Shown one piece after another: positions 8,522 to 16,882 of a DNA stretch of 64,000 nucleotides. The DNA lies in assembly GCF_900187445.1 (NCBI RefSeq), contig NZ_FYEB01000012.1:62001-126000 (forward strand), written 5' to 3'. Source of the stretch: Pseudomonas sp. Irchel s3b2. Lineage in GTDB: Bacteria > Pseudomonadota > Gammaproteobacteria > Pseudomonadales > Pseudomonadaceae. Positions within the stretch are counted from its first letter, which is position 1; each line of letters starts with the position of its first letter. The translations under genes and the position numbers were made by a program. The notes under the pieces are model-generated. The model had not been told where the DNA came from. It was given only the letters and a program-made list of their open reading frames with translations, and made no database searches.

Positions 8522-9522
8522 AGGCTCACCTTCGGGGCGCTTTGGCCAACTGGAAAGTGGGGCAAGACATATTCAGCCATCTCTTCCAAGACATCAGCTG
8601 CTGGGCGCTGTAGGGGTTTTATGTTTAAGGCAACGTGCGAAACACCTTCATCCTGCTGCCGCTTCCAGAGCTCTATCAGGGCGTTACGTCCAATCCTGAT
8701 GCCGTTGTAGCCGCGCTCCAACGGAGTGGTTGGGTCTTTTGCCAGGTCGAAAAAGGTAGCGTAACCATAGGGTTTGAACGCACCACTCTGATTGGCTGAT
8801 CGGAACTCCTGAATCAGAGCAGGGAGTCGACCAAAGTCACTCAGATGCCATATCCAGGCATCGGCATTATTTGCGATCCACTCAAGTGTTTGGCGGGCTC
8901 TGCCCACCACAATCATGGGAAGACGAGGGCCGACTGGCTTCGGCACCATATCCAGGAGGCCTTCCAATTGCCCGAAAAGTCGGGTTGAGGCAGTTGGGAA
9001 ACTGTTCTCCGTCACTGTGCGTATGAGCTGAAAGCCTTCCCTGTATCGCTCTTCTCTCGTTTCAAAATCAATGCCGAAGGCAGGATATTCGATGGGGCGA
9101 TCTCCGCTTGAGAGCCCCAACATGAATCGTCCACCGGTGAGCTGGTCAACCGACACAGACTGTTTAGCAACGATCAACGGCTCGCGCAGTGGAAGAACGA
9201 TTCCTGTCGTTCCTAGAGCAATTTGTTTAGTTACGGCTGCCAAATATCCAAGGTAGACGAAGGGGTCGATCATCTGCCCGGTGTCACCAAAGCTTGGATC
9301 GTAAAAGGGCACGTCCCTCATCCATAAACTTGCAAAACCAGCCTCATCCGCGATCCGAGCAAGACGTTGATGATCCTGCAAAGTAGGGAACGGTGAATTT
9401 GGGTAGCCTTCCAAGGGCATGATGTATCCGAAGGTGAGGCCTTCGGGCTGGAACACTCGCGAATAGGCCGGGTGAGCTGCAAGCTCGGGACTGAGCTCAA
9501 GGGACGGGCTGAGAGAAGGCAT
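8518..9522 (-). CDS. LLM class flavin-dependent oxidoreductase (luciferase-like)
   Basis: A 334-residue luciferase-like monooxygenase of the bacterial-luciferase TIM-barrel fold. Recognisable parts are LTFGYIMPLEGY near the start, FASLWMRDVPFYDP, QIALGTTGIVLPLREP, GRFMLGLSSGDRP, and MIVVGRARQTLEWIA in the C-terminal half. The family uses reduced flavin (FMN or F420) and oxygen to hydroxylate or cleave substrates. It is the upstream member of a two-gene operon with the double-SnoaL protein and faces away from the DHAP-dioxygenase-like gene at 9877. Confidence 0.88.
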   Translation of the reverse strand: MPSLSPSLELSPELAAHPAYSRVFQPEGLTFGYIMPLEGYPNSPFPTLQDHQRLARIADEAGFASLWMRDVPFYDPSFGDTGQMIDPFVYLGYLAAVTKQIALGTTGIVLPLREPLIVAKQSVSVDQLTGGRFMLGLSSGDRPIEYPAFGIDFETREERYREGFQLIRTVTENSFPTASTRLFGQLEGLLDMVPKPVGPRLPMIVVGRARQTLEWIANNADAWIWHLSDFGRLPALIQEFRSANQSGAFKPYGYATFFDLAKDPTTPLERGYNGIRIGRNALIELWKRQQDEGVSHVALNIKPLQRPAADVLEEMAEYVLPHFPVGQSAPKVSL

Positions 9523-9876
9523 TGCTAAACCTCGTTATTCCAAGCCGATTACTACTGTATAAGCGGCTTTCAGATGAACAGGTCTGCATGGTAGTGAAGG
9601 TACTAGGGAAAATGTGTCCCCTCTGTTGGGGACGCAATCCGCTAATGGACGCTAACCGCTAATTGAAATATTTGATGGGGACGGTGACTTGAACCGTTCG
9701 CAGCATGAGCTTGGGCTGCGTCGTTGCTTGCTGTGGGATGAGCCAAACGCGCTGTGACGAGTAGTCACAGATGGTGTGAATTTCTGAGTATTCTCCTGCG
9801 CGAGAGCATCACCTAATCTCACTCAGCGATTGAAATCCTGGCTCGCTCGCCAGTCACACGTTGAGAGAAATACATA
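9523..9876. promoter_or_regulatory. divergent control region between the monooxygenase and cupin genes
   Basis: This 354-base region must hold promoters for both directions. The one clear dyad is GTCCCC-N6-GGGGAC at 9616-9633, close to the monooxygenase side. GCTAATGGAC and GCTAACCGCTAAT form an imperfect repeat at 9640-9663. No coding frame or strong promoter pair is convincing. The LysR at 10497 is the nearest candidate regulator. Confidence 0.4.
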
Positions 9877-10413
9877 ATGAATACGCCCGTTAAACCTGAT
9901 GAACTCGCTATTCCTTACGCATTGCCACAGGTGCCTTTCATGTCTCCAGACATGGTGCATCCAGGCGTAATGACCACTTGGCTCGAAGACGACAATCTCT
10001 GGGTGCCTGTCACCAAGTCAGTTTCTTTCAAACCACTGCTTCTGAGCGTTAGCGGTGGCTACTATATAAACCTGCTACGAGTGCGGCAGAGTGGGGTGTT
10101 ATCACGCCACCGCCATACGGGTGCAGTGCATGCGATCGTGTTGAAGGGGCGCTGGTACTACCTCGAACATGACTGGGTCGCTGACGAAGGCTCCTTCGCG
10201 TTCGAGCCGCCAGGAGAGACTCACACTCTGTTCGTTCCTGAAGACGTCGAAGAAATGATCACCTGGTTCCACGTTCAGGGTGGCTACACTTACGTCGACC
10301 CACAGGGTGTCGCGGTTGGCTATGAAGACGTTTTCACCAAGCTAGAAGCTGCCCGCAGCCATTACAAGACGCTGGGTTTGCCGGACGATTATATCGAGCA
10401 ATTTATCCGCTGA
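9877..10413 (+). CDS. 2,4'-dihydroxyacetophenone dioxygenase family cupin
   Basis: A 178-residue single-domain cupin of the 2,4'-dihydroxyacetophenone (DHAP) dioxygenase family, which uses Fe(II) to split the C-C bond of a hydroxymethyl aryl ketone. The metal motif is visible as RHRHTGAVHAIVLKG (His ligands, about residues 75-90) and the second cupin motif as PPGETHTLFV (about 110-120). DYIEQFIR closes the protein. The position next to a LysR, an MFS transporter and an alpha/beta hydrolase suggests a small catabolic cluster for an aromatic or other ketone. The true substrate cannot be read from sequence. Confidence 0.82.
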   Translation: MNTPVKPDELAIPYALPQVPFMSPDMVHPGVMTTWLEDDNLWVPVTKSVSFKPLLLSVSGGYYINLLRVRQSGVLSRHRHTGAVHAIVLKGRWYYLEHDWVADEGSFAFEPPGETHTLFVPEDVEEMITWFHVQGGYTYVDPQGVAVGYEDVFTKLEAARSHYKTLGLPDDYIEQFIR

Positions 10414-10423
10414 TTTTGTGGCA

Positions 10424-10451
10424 AAAAAAACGCGCTACGGCGCGTTTTTTT
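10424..10451. terminator. rho-independent terminator, A/T-flanked on both sides
   Basis: The stem ACGCGC/GCGCGT with loop TACG is preceded by seven A and followed by seven T, so it can work in both directions. It ends the cupin transcript ahead of the LysR gene. Confidence 0.85.
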
Positions 10452-10496
10452 GTGTAAATAAACAAGTGAACTCAGTTGGGTAAGGAGCGTGCCAAT

Positions 10497-11423
10497 ATGG
10501 ATCAATACTCTCAAATGCTAGCTTTCATCTGGTCGACGGAATGCGGAAGTTTTTCTGCCGCCGCCAGGGCGCACGAGATGACTCCGTCGGCCATCAGCAA
10601 ATTGATAGCGCGGCTAGAAGATCGGCTTCGGGTTCGGCTTTTCCAGAGGGGTTCCCGAGTCCTCACTCTGACGGAGGAGGGGGCTGCTTACCTGCGCAGT
10701 GCGAAAGCTGTGGTTGAGGCGATGAGTGAAGCTGACTCTCTGGCAGAAGGGCTTCCTTCAAGGGTCAGTGGCACGCTTCGCATCCACACGATGACCTCTT
10801 TTGCGAAGCAGCAAATCGTGCCTTGGTTGCCAGAATTCCTCGACACTTATCCCGGTCTTGATGTCGAGATTCAGTTAGGCGCCCAGTTCGTTGACCAGTT
10901 CGAGCAAGGGTTGGACATAGCAATTCACAGTGGGATTCTTCCGAGTTCATCCAGAATTGCAAAGAAAATCGGCGAGTGTGAATGGTTACTATGTGCTTCG
11001 CCTGAATACCTCGAAAAGTATGGAACGCCGCTGCAGCCGAAAGACCTGATGAACCATCGTTGCTTTATTTTCAGTTTCGTCAGTCCCTGGAACAAATGGG
11101 CGTTTATCCAGGATGGTCTGGGCGTCACGACCCCTGTGAAGCCGAGGGGCTCGTTTACTCAAGGCGAGTTGCTAAGAGACATGGCCAAGTCAGGCGCGGG
11201 CATAGTCCGACTTGCAGATTTTCACATTGGGAAAGATATCCAGGAAGGCTCGCTTGTGCTCCTTCTTGATGAGTTTAAAGCGGAGATCCTAGAGCCTATT
11301 TATCTGCTCTACTCAGATCGTAAGCATCTGAGCCCTCGCATCAGAGTTTTCATCGAGTTTTTCCAGCAAAAATGGATTGATCATCCATGGAAGGTCGTGA
11401 GAGGACTACCCGAAGCGCCTTGA
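10497..11423 (+). CDS. LysR family transcriptional regulator
   Basis: A 308-residue LysR regulator with the HTH in residues 15-40 (SFSAAARAHEMTPSAISKLI) and an effector domain from about residue 88. ATG at 10497 is preceded by AAGGAG with good spacing; the frame also has a TTG at 10476 without support. The C-terminal YLLYSDRKHLSPRIRVFIEF puts it in the same subgroup as the LysR at 1794. It lies between the cupin and MFS genes and probably controls that cluster. Confidence 0.92.
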   Translation: MDQYSQMLAFIWSTECGSFSAAARAHEMTPSAISKLIARLEDRLRVRLFQRGSRVLTLTEEGAAYLRSAKAVVEAMSEADSLAEGLPSRVSGTLRIHTMTSFAKQQIVPWLPEFLDTYPGLDVEIQLGAQFVDQFEQGLDIAIHSGILPSSSRIAKKIGECEWLLCASPEYLEKYGTPLQPKDLMNHRCFIFSFVSPWNKWAFIQDGLGVTTPVKPRGSFTQGELLRDMAKSGAGIVRLADFHIGKDIQEGSLVLLLDEFKAEILEPIYLLYSDRKHLSPRIRVFIEFFQQKWIDHPWKVVRGLPEAP

Positions 11424-11814
11424 TAGCCACTACGGCACCTCCACTAATTTTCATTTTACCCCTGGGCCAATCCGCAACTTTGGCTCCTAGGCTCAGTGAG
11501 CCCTGATCCTACTCGTTGGTAACTTCCCGCCTGCCCTGTACTCGACAGATCATTCTCAGTTTGAAACCAAGTCCCCCGAAATTTCCTGGACGAGTGCTTC
11601 GGCGGGGCTCCTCTCGTTTTGTGCCACTGACCTGTTCCTACCGTTCACAGCAGGTGTGCTCGGCTAGCTATATTCAACCCTAAAATTGACCCATAACCTC
11701 TGTCCATGGTGAGCAGTACGACAAGTGCTGATTCATCTCAGATGCTGGGGTCGCAAGTGTGCAAAACACGAATCCCCAGCCGGAGAATAAAAATAAACAC
11801 CCGGAGATATCCCC
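11424..11814. other. intergenic region upstream of the MFS gene
   Basis: 391 bases without a convincing gene. It contains the dyad GGCTCA-G-TGAGCC at 11490-11502 and a GGAG ribosome binding site for the MFS gene at its right end. The promoter of the MFS-hydrolase pair presumably lies here, possibly with the LysR operator, but no -35/-10 pair stands out. Confidence 0.35.
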
Positions 11815-13203
11815 ATGGGATTTGCTCAAGACAAAATCGAAGTGTTACCTGCGATTCAGCGCGTGCCGAAAGGGGCAGGTGTAGCCTCATGGGGAGCGAT
11901 GGCTCTTCTATGGCTCGTCTATGCCATGGATGCCAACTCCCGCCAGATGTTTTTCATGGTCTTGCCTTCCATCACCAGCGAGTTCAAAACAAGCGCAGAG
12001 CTGACCGGATTGCTTGCTGCCTTCATCACGATCGCGACGTCGTTGATAGCAGTGCCTTGCATGATTTGGGCGGATAAAGGTGGCCAAGGATGGATGCGAA
12101 AATATCGCCACCTGCCAATCGTGATTGCTTACACGCTATTCACCTTTCTGACCGGCCTCAATTTCTTGACCGGCTCGCTGGGAGTGCTTGTCGCGCTGCA
12201 AGTGATGTCTCACGCATTTGGTGGTGCCGGCGAAGCCATCGAAGTCACCTCCTTGTCTGAGTGGTGGTCGAAAGAGCGACGTGGCTTCGCATTGGGGCTT
12301 CATCACACTGGATATCCTTGGGGCACATTGATCGGCGGCCTGGCGATCAGTGCACTGCTTAATGCTTACGGCCCAGAAAACTGGCGCTTGGCCTTTCTGC
12401 TATTTCCCGTGCCGATGATCATCATCTTCTCGATCTACTGGTGGTTCAGTACGAAGAAGCGATACGAGTCATTTGTTGAACACGCTCAAGCTGTAGGCGA
12501 AACGCCTCCGGCGTTGGAAGTGGCCCAAGGCGTTGTTGAAGTACCCAAAGGCGCTTTCAAATCGGCGATGAAAAATCCAAACATCAGCACCATTGCATTG
12601 ATCTCGATGTTTGCGATTGTGGGCTACTTCGGCATCAGCTTCTGGCTGCCTCAGTATCTGGCCTTTGTTGCTCATTACAACTTCGCGGAGGCTGCTGCTT
12701 ACTCGGTGCTCTTCACCATCACCGGCGGCATCGGCCAGATCGTTTGGGGATGGATTTCAGACCGAGCTGGCCGAAAACTTTGCCTTGTGCTTGTTTTCGC
12801 GTGGCTTGCGGTGGGCATGTACCTCTTCAAATACTCATCAGTCAGCCTGACCTGGCTGATCGCGATTCAATTGTTTGCTGGGTTCGCAATGAACGCGCCC
12901 TACACGTTGCTGTATGCCATTGCGTTCGATTCTGCAAAGCAAGGCACGACTGGCCTTGCAGGCTCAATCGTCAACGTCGGTATTTACGCCGGTGGCTTCG
13001 GGCCTTTCGTGATCGGGATGTTCATCGGCGCTGGTGGTGGCTTTGAGCAGGCTGCTGGCTACAACTACGCGCTCTACTTTATCTCCGGCCTCATGGTACT
13101 AGCGGCCATCATCACCATTTTCTTCACACGTGAAACTACCGGCTGGTTCCTTAAGTACGACAAGGCGTTGGTCTCGAAGCACTCTTGCAACATGGGTTTG
13201 TAA
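11815..13203 (+). CDS. MFS transporter
   Basis: A 462-residue inner-membrane transporter of the major facilitator superfamily with about 12 hydrophobic helices and a central cytoplasmic loop near residues 215-245. Helix 1 reads ALLWLVYAMDANSRQMFFMV; GGAGEAIEVTSLSEWWSKER follows helix 4, and WISDRAGRKL is the repeat of the loop 2-3 motif. GGAG precedes the start. It is 65 bases upstream of the SCP2-hydrolase gene and probably imports that pathway's substrate. Confidence 0.9.
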   Translation: MGFAQDKIEVLPAIQRVPKGAGVASWGAMALLWLVYAMDANSRQMFFMVLPSITSEFKTSAELTGLLAAFITIATSLIAVPCMIWADKGGQGWMRKYRHLPIVIAYTLFTFLTGLNFLTGSLGVLVALQVMSHAFGGAGEAIEVTSLSEWWSKERRGFALGLHHTGYPWGTLIGGLAISALLNAYGPENWRLAFLLFPVPMIIIFSIYWWFSTKKRYESFVEHAQAVGETPPALEVAQGVVEVPKGAFKSAMKNPNISTIALISMFAIVGYFGISFWLPQYLAFVAHYNFAEAAAYSVLFTITGGIGQIVWGWISDRAGRKLCLVLVFAWLAVGMYLFKYSSVSLTWLIAIQLFAGFAMNAPYTLLYAIAFDSAKQGTTGLAGSIVNVGIYAGGFGPFVIGMFIGAGGGFEQAAGYNYALYFISGLMVLAAIITIFFTRETTGWFLKYDKALVSKHSCNMGL

Positions 13204-13268
13204 CAAACCTGTTGCACCTGCACTTACAAGAAAATCCCCTTGGGGATAGCTAAAGCTAGGAGAAAGTC

Positions 13269-14489
13269 ATGACCCTTATTAATGATGCCAAATGGTTGAG
13301 CCAATTCGCCGACGAGTTAAACGGTGATGCTGATTGGACTGCCGCTGCTCGCTATTTCGATGGGCGCATTCAATTCAAGCACAGCACAGGCTTTTCAACG
13401 CTTGCGGTTCTCGCCGGTAAAGTCGTTGCGGTTTATCCGGAAGGAAGCCCTTTGGGCGCGGATATCATCGTGTCTGGTTCTGATGATGAGTGGCAACGTG
13501 TTCTTGATGGAAAGATCGACTGGTTTGAAGCGTTGTCCCCAGGGTTGGGCAAGCTTGAGCTTGAGGGCAACGTAGTCGCCGCATGGCAGTACGTTGATGT
13601 GATGGCCCGCGCGTTTGACGCAATGAAGCGTGTAGGGAAAGCCGATAAAACCCCTTCAGTCTCCTATTCTCCCGGGCCGAAACCGTCGGGCAAAGAGACG
13701 GTCGGACGCTACATCACCGTGGATGGAATTCGCGTTTACTACGAAGAAGCAGGGGAGGGGCGTCCGCTCGTTTGTTTCCATGCGGCGTCGCAAGATTCTC
13801 TAATGTACAGGCACGTACTGGACGGTCTCTCAGATGAGTTCCGCGTCATTGCAGTTGACGCCCCTGGGCACAGCAAATCAGAGCTGCCCGAATCAGGCCC
13901 ATTCCACAGCCTCACTCGCCATGCGGAGTTCAACGAACATCTTATGGAGGCCCTGGGACTTGAGAGGCCTGCCATCATGGGGTGCTCGATGGGCGGCAAT
14001 CTGGTGCTGGAATTGGGGGCACGTCGACCCGATGCGTACAGTGCGATCATTTCAGCCGAGGGGGCAGATTTCACCCCAACGGTTTCGGAGTTCTTCCTCG
14101 ATATGTTGCTCATGAATGGGCCAGAGATCATCGGTGCCTGGTCTCGTTCGATGACGGGCAATCGCACTCCACCAGATCGCGCTAGGGAGGTGGTGTGGCA
14201 GATCTCGCGCACCACGCCGCAGGTGATGAAAGGTGACCTGACAGGTTATGCAAACTTTGATCAGCGGCAACAAGTTGGAAAGATCAAAGCGCCTGTTCTA
14301 CTTCTGCGCGGTGATGCGGATTGGTTGGTGTACCAAGAGAAGGTTGAGGAAACAGCGTCTCGCATTCCCGGCAGTAAGATCGCCGTGCTCGCAGGTACTG
14401 GCCACTATCCAATGACTGAAAACCCGTTGGAGTTCTGTGACACGGTACGCGCGTTCCTTCGTGAAGCGGGTCACGGCCACGCAGGCTGA
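13269..14489 (+). CDS. SCP2-like/alpha-beta hydrolase fusion protein
   Basis: 406 residues in two parts. Residues 1-120 look like an SCP2 sterol-transfer-type domain (KLELEGNVVAAWQYVDVM at its end), which usually holds a hydrophobic ligand. Residues 145-406 form an alpha/beta hydrolase: VYYEEAGEGRPLVCFHAASQ, nucleophile elbow GCSMGG, VLLLRGDADWLV with the acid, and the catalytic His in GTGHYPM near the C-terminus. The arrangement suggests a hydrolase that receives a hydrophobic ester or a C-C bond substrate from its own carrier domain. It is co-transcribed with the MFS gene and followed by a terminator. Confidence 0.82.
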   Translation: MTLINDAKWLSQFADELNGDADWTAAARYFDGRIQFKHSTGFSTLAVLAGKVVAVYPEGSPLGADIIVSGSDDEWQRVLDGKIDWFEALSPGLGKLELEGNVVAAWQYVDVMARAFDAMKRVGKADKTPSVSYSPGPKPSGKETVGRYITVDGIRVYYEEAGEGRPLVCFHAASQDSLMYRHVLDGLSDEFRVIAVDAPGHSKSELPESGPFHSLTRHAEFNEHLMEALGLERPAIMGCSMGGNLVLELGARRPDAYSAIISAEGADFTPTVSEFFLDMLLMNGPEIIGAWSRSMTGNRTPPDRAREVVWQISRTTPQVMKGDLTGYANFDQRQQVGKIKAPVLLLRGDADWLVYQEKVEETASRIPGSKIAVLAGTGHYPMTENPLEFCDTVRAFLREAGHGHAG

Positions 14490-14501
14490 AAGATGTGATT
14501 G

Positions 14502-14530
14502 AAGAGCCCGCTCGGCAGGCGGGCTTTTCT
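14502..14530 (+). terminator. rho-independent terminator after the SCP2-hydrolase gene
   Basis: Stem AGCCCGC/GCGGGCT with loop TCGGCAG-type and a following TTTTCT, 13 bases past the stop codon. Confidence 0.85.
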
Positions 14531-14567
14531 GCGTTTATTTAACGCGAAGGTTCAATCCCGAAAAAGT

Positions 14568-14597
14568 CTTTTCCTTTTCCTTTTCCTTTTCCTTTTC
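14568..14597. repeat. CTTTTC hexanucleotide tandem repeat, five copies
   Basis: Five perfect copies of CTTTTC in a row, in the spacer between two operons. As a 6-bp unit it would not shift a reading frame; it could vary promoter spacing, but it lies over 100 bases from the next operator. Confidence 0.9.
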
Positions 14598-14723
14598 AAT
14601 TTCAGCTCAACACACCTGAAGCGCGCCTACCCGCTGAGGCTCATGCCATCTGCAGGTGCTATCTCGACCCTCGAATCCCTTGCATAGCCGATCGTCAGAC
14701 AATCAAAATTATTATCTTGTGAT

Positions 14724-14735
14724 CTGTGATCACAG
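14724..14735. promoter_or_regulatory. GntR-type operator, site 1
   Basis: The perfect 12-bp palindrome CTGTGATCACAG lies about 100 bases upstream of the dehydrogenase gene at 14837. A partial extra half TTGTGATC precedes it. The same core recurs at 20612 and 21616 beside the GntR gene and the SDR gene, which is the basis for calling it that regulator's operator. Confidence 0.65.
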
Positions 14736-14836
14736 TGGATAGGATCTGTCTCAGAGCGAACATCTGAGCGTCAGCATTGTTCACCAACCGCTCAAACGAT
14801 TACTCCTAAACATAAATACAAAATTTGGAGAACATC

Positions 14837-15799
14837 ATGCGAAGTACAACTCCATCTGCGACCGAGCGTGGCCCCATTGCAATCGTTGGCGCGGGCCTGA
14901 TTGGGAGAGCTTGGGCGATTGTTTTTGCTCGGGCAGGACATCCGGTGCGTCTACACGACATGGATCTGCAGACAATGCAGAACAGCCATGCCTACATCGA
15001 AGCGAGACTTAACGAGCTCGCAGAATTCGATCTTCTCAATGACGCCCCCCTCACCGTACTTGCACGCATTACGTGCGTTCCCGACTTGGCTGAAGCGCTA
15101 CGTGATGTAGTGCTCGTACAGGAAAACGTTCGGGAAACGGTGGAGGCGAAAATCGACATCTTTAGTCGAATGGATGCGTTGGCGCCCAAGGACGCGATTC
15201 TCGCCAGTTCAACTTCATGGTTACCGGCCTCTGAGTTCACTAAGGATCTTTCAGGTCGGGGACGCTGCGTAGTTGCGCACCCTACCAACCCACCTTACTT
15301 AGTTCCGCTTGTGGAGCTGTGCCCTGCGCCGTGGACAGACTCTGAAGTGATGATTCGAGCACATGAGATCTACACCGCAGCAGGGCAGAGCCCTGTCGTT
15401 CTATCCCGAGAGATCCACGGCTTCTTGTTGAACCGAGTCCAAGCCGCAGTCCTCAACGAATGCTTCAAATTGCATGAGGAAGGCTTTGCTAGCTCGGAGG
15501 ATATTGATCGGGTGCTTAAAGATGGGCTCGCCCTTCGCTGGTCATTTATGGGCCCCTTCGAAACTATCGATCTCAACGCCCCTACCGGCGTATCTGACTA
15601 TGCCAAACGCTACGGTCAGCAAAATCGCGAAACGATCAATTCCGAAAATGCTTTTGACTGGTCGGAATCAGCGGTTGCTCGAGTACATGACGAGCGTCGC
15701 CAAAAACTTGAGCTCGAAGGAATTGCATTGCGTTCCGCCTGGCGTGACCGCCGCCTGATGGCCCTCGCTGCTCATAAGCGTCAAGCCCCAAATTCCTGA
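14837..15799 (+). CDS. 3-hydroxyacyl-CoA dehydrogenase-family (L-gulonate/L-carnitine dehydrogenase-like)
   Basis: A 320-residue NAD-dependent dehydrogenase of the 3-hydroxyacyl-CoA dehydrogenase fold, in the lambda-crystallin/L-gulonate 3-dehydrogenase/carnitine dehydrogenase branch that acts on free beta-hydroxy acids. The N-terminal Rossmann motif is VGAGLIGRAWAIVFARAGH, with the acidic HDMD after beta-2 for NAD. VQENVRET and SSTSWLPASEF are family blocks, as is AHPTNPPYLVPLVELCPAPWT with the catalytic His. ATG 14837 has GGAGA upstream. The next gene, a BKACE enzyme, cleaves beta-keto acids, so this enzyme probably makes the beta-keto acid by oxidising the 3-hydroxyl. Confidence 0.87.
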   Translation: MRSTTPSATERGPIAIVGAGLIGRAWAIVFARAGHPVRLHDMDLQTMQNSHAYIEARLNELAEFDLLNDAPLTVLARITCVPDLAEALRDVVLVQENVRETVEAKIDIFSRMDALAPKDAILASSTSWLPASEFTKDLSGRGRCVVAHPTNPPYLVPLVELCPAPWTDSEVMIRAHEIYTAAGQSPVVLSREIHGFLLNRVQAAVLNECFKLHEEGFASSEDIDRVLKDGLALRWSFMGPFETIDLNAPTGVSDYAKRYGQQNRETINSENAFDWSESAVARVHDERRQKLELEGIALRSAWRDRRLMALAAHKRQAPNS

Positions 15800-15849
15800 C
15801 GGCATCACTTCATCCTGAACACCAAAATAAAAGTAACCAGGAGATCACC

Positions 15850-16776
15850 ATGGCTCGTAAAGTCATCATCACTTGCGCGGTCACCGGCGCAATTCATACA
15901 CCTTCTATGTCCGCTTACCTGCCGGTAACACCGGGTCAAATTGCGGAAGCTGCGATTGGTGCTGCACAGGCGGGTGCCTCAATAGTTCACCTGCATGCGC
16001 GTAATCCAGTTGATGGGAGTCCCTCTCAGGATCCTGAATTGTTTAAGCAGTTTTTGCCTGCTATCAAAGAGGCGAGCGATGTGGTGATCAACCTGACTAC
16101 AGGTGGCGCACCGACAATGTCTCTTGAAGATCGACTTCGTCCAGCACATCAATTCAAACCGGAAGTGGCCTCATTGAACATGGGCACGATGAACATGGGT
16201 CTTTACCCAATGCTCAATCGGTTTAAAGAGTTCAAACACGCTTGGGAGGAACCATACCTCGCCGGCAGCCATGATCGCATTTTCAAAAACACATTTTCCG
16301 ACATAGCCCACATCCTCGAGTCATGCAGTGAGAACGGTACCCGTTTTGAAATCGAATGCTATGACATTGGGCATCTCTACACCGCTGCACATTTCATTGA
16401 TCGTGGCCTCATAAAACCCCCATTTTTGATCCAATCGGTCTTCGGTATTTTGGGCGGTATCGGCGGTCACCCTGAGGACGTACTTCATATGCGGCGCACA
16501 GCTGATCGTCTCTTTGGGGATGACTATCAGTGGTCGGTTCTTCCAGCAGGAAAGCAGCAGATGAGCATTGGTGCTCAATCAGCCACGCTTGGAGGACACG
16601 TGCGTGTAGGTCTTGAAGACTCGCTTTGGGACGGGCCAGGCCAATTGGCAAAAAGCAACGCCGATCAAGTCTTGCGCATGCGCAAAATTCTCGAAGGGCT
16701 TTCACTTGAAGTGGCGACACCAGCTGATGCCAGGGAAATCCTGAAGCTCAAAGGTGGCGATAACGTCAACTTCTAA
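15850..16776 (+). CDS. BKACE beta-keto acid cleavage enzyme (DUF849)
   Basis: A 308-residue member of the BKACE (DUF849, Kce-like) family. These Zn-dependent TIM-barrel enzymes condense a beta-keto acid with acetyl-CoA and release acetoacetate plus a new CoA thioester. The start KVIITCAVTGAIHTPSMS and the block GASIVHLHARNPVDGSPSQD (zinc His pair HLH) are diagnostic; NLTTGGAP and SLNMGTMNMG follow. A GGAG site precedes the start. It lies directly after the beta-hydroxy acid dehydrogenase. Substrate specificity within BKACE is set by a few residues that I cannot assign. Confidence 0.9.
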   Translation: MARKVIITCAVTGAIHTPSMSAYLPVTPGQIAEAAIGAAQAGASIVHLHARNPVDGSPSQDPELFKQFLPAIKEASDVVINLTTGGAPTMSLEDRLRPAHQFKPEVASLNMGTMNMGLYPMLNRFKEFKHAWEEPYLAGSHDRIFKNTFSDIAHILESCSENGTRFEIECYDIGHLYTAAHFIDRGLIKPPFLIQSVFGILGGIGGHPEDVLHMRRTADRLFGDDYQWSVLPAGKQQMSIGAQSATLGGHVRVGLEDSLWDGPGQLAKSNADQVLRMRKILEGLSLEVATPADAREILKLKGGDNVNF

Positions 16777-16882
16777 GCGCGGGTACTCACACCTTTAAGT
16801 TTAGCTAGAGGAAATGAATTGCTAAAGGTCGCCTCACAAAACCGGCGCCCTAGCAATCTATCCTTATGAGGAGACCTGAATC

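Noticed and set aside
14499..14687. A 62-residue frame containing LFLFLFLF
   Set aside because: It overlaps a terminator hairpin and is produced by the CTTTTC repeat; no start site.
14724..14735. CRP/Vfr binding site reading of TGTGATCACA
   Set aside because: CRP-type sites have a six-base spacer between TGTGA and TCACA; here the halves abut, and all copies group around a GntR gene.
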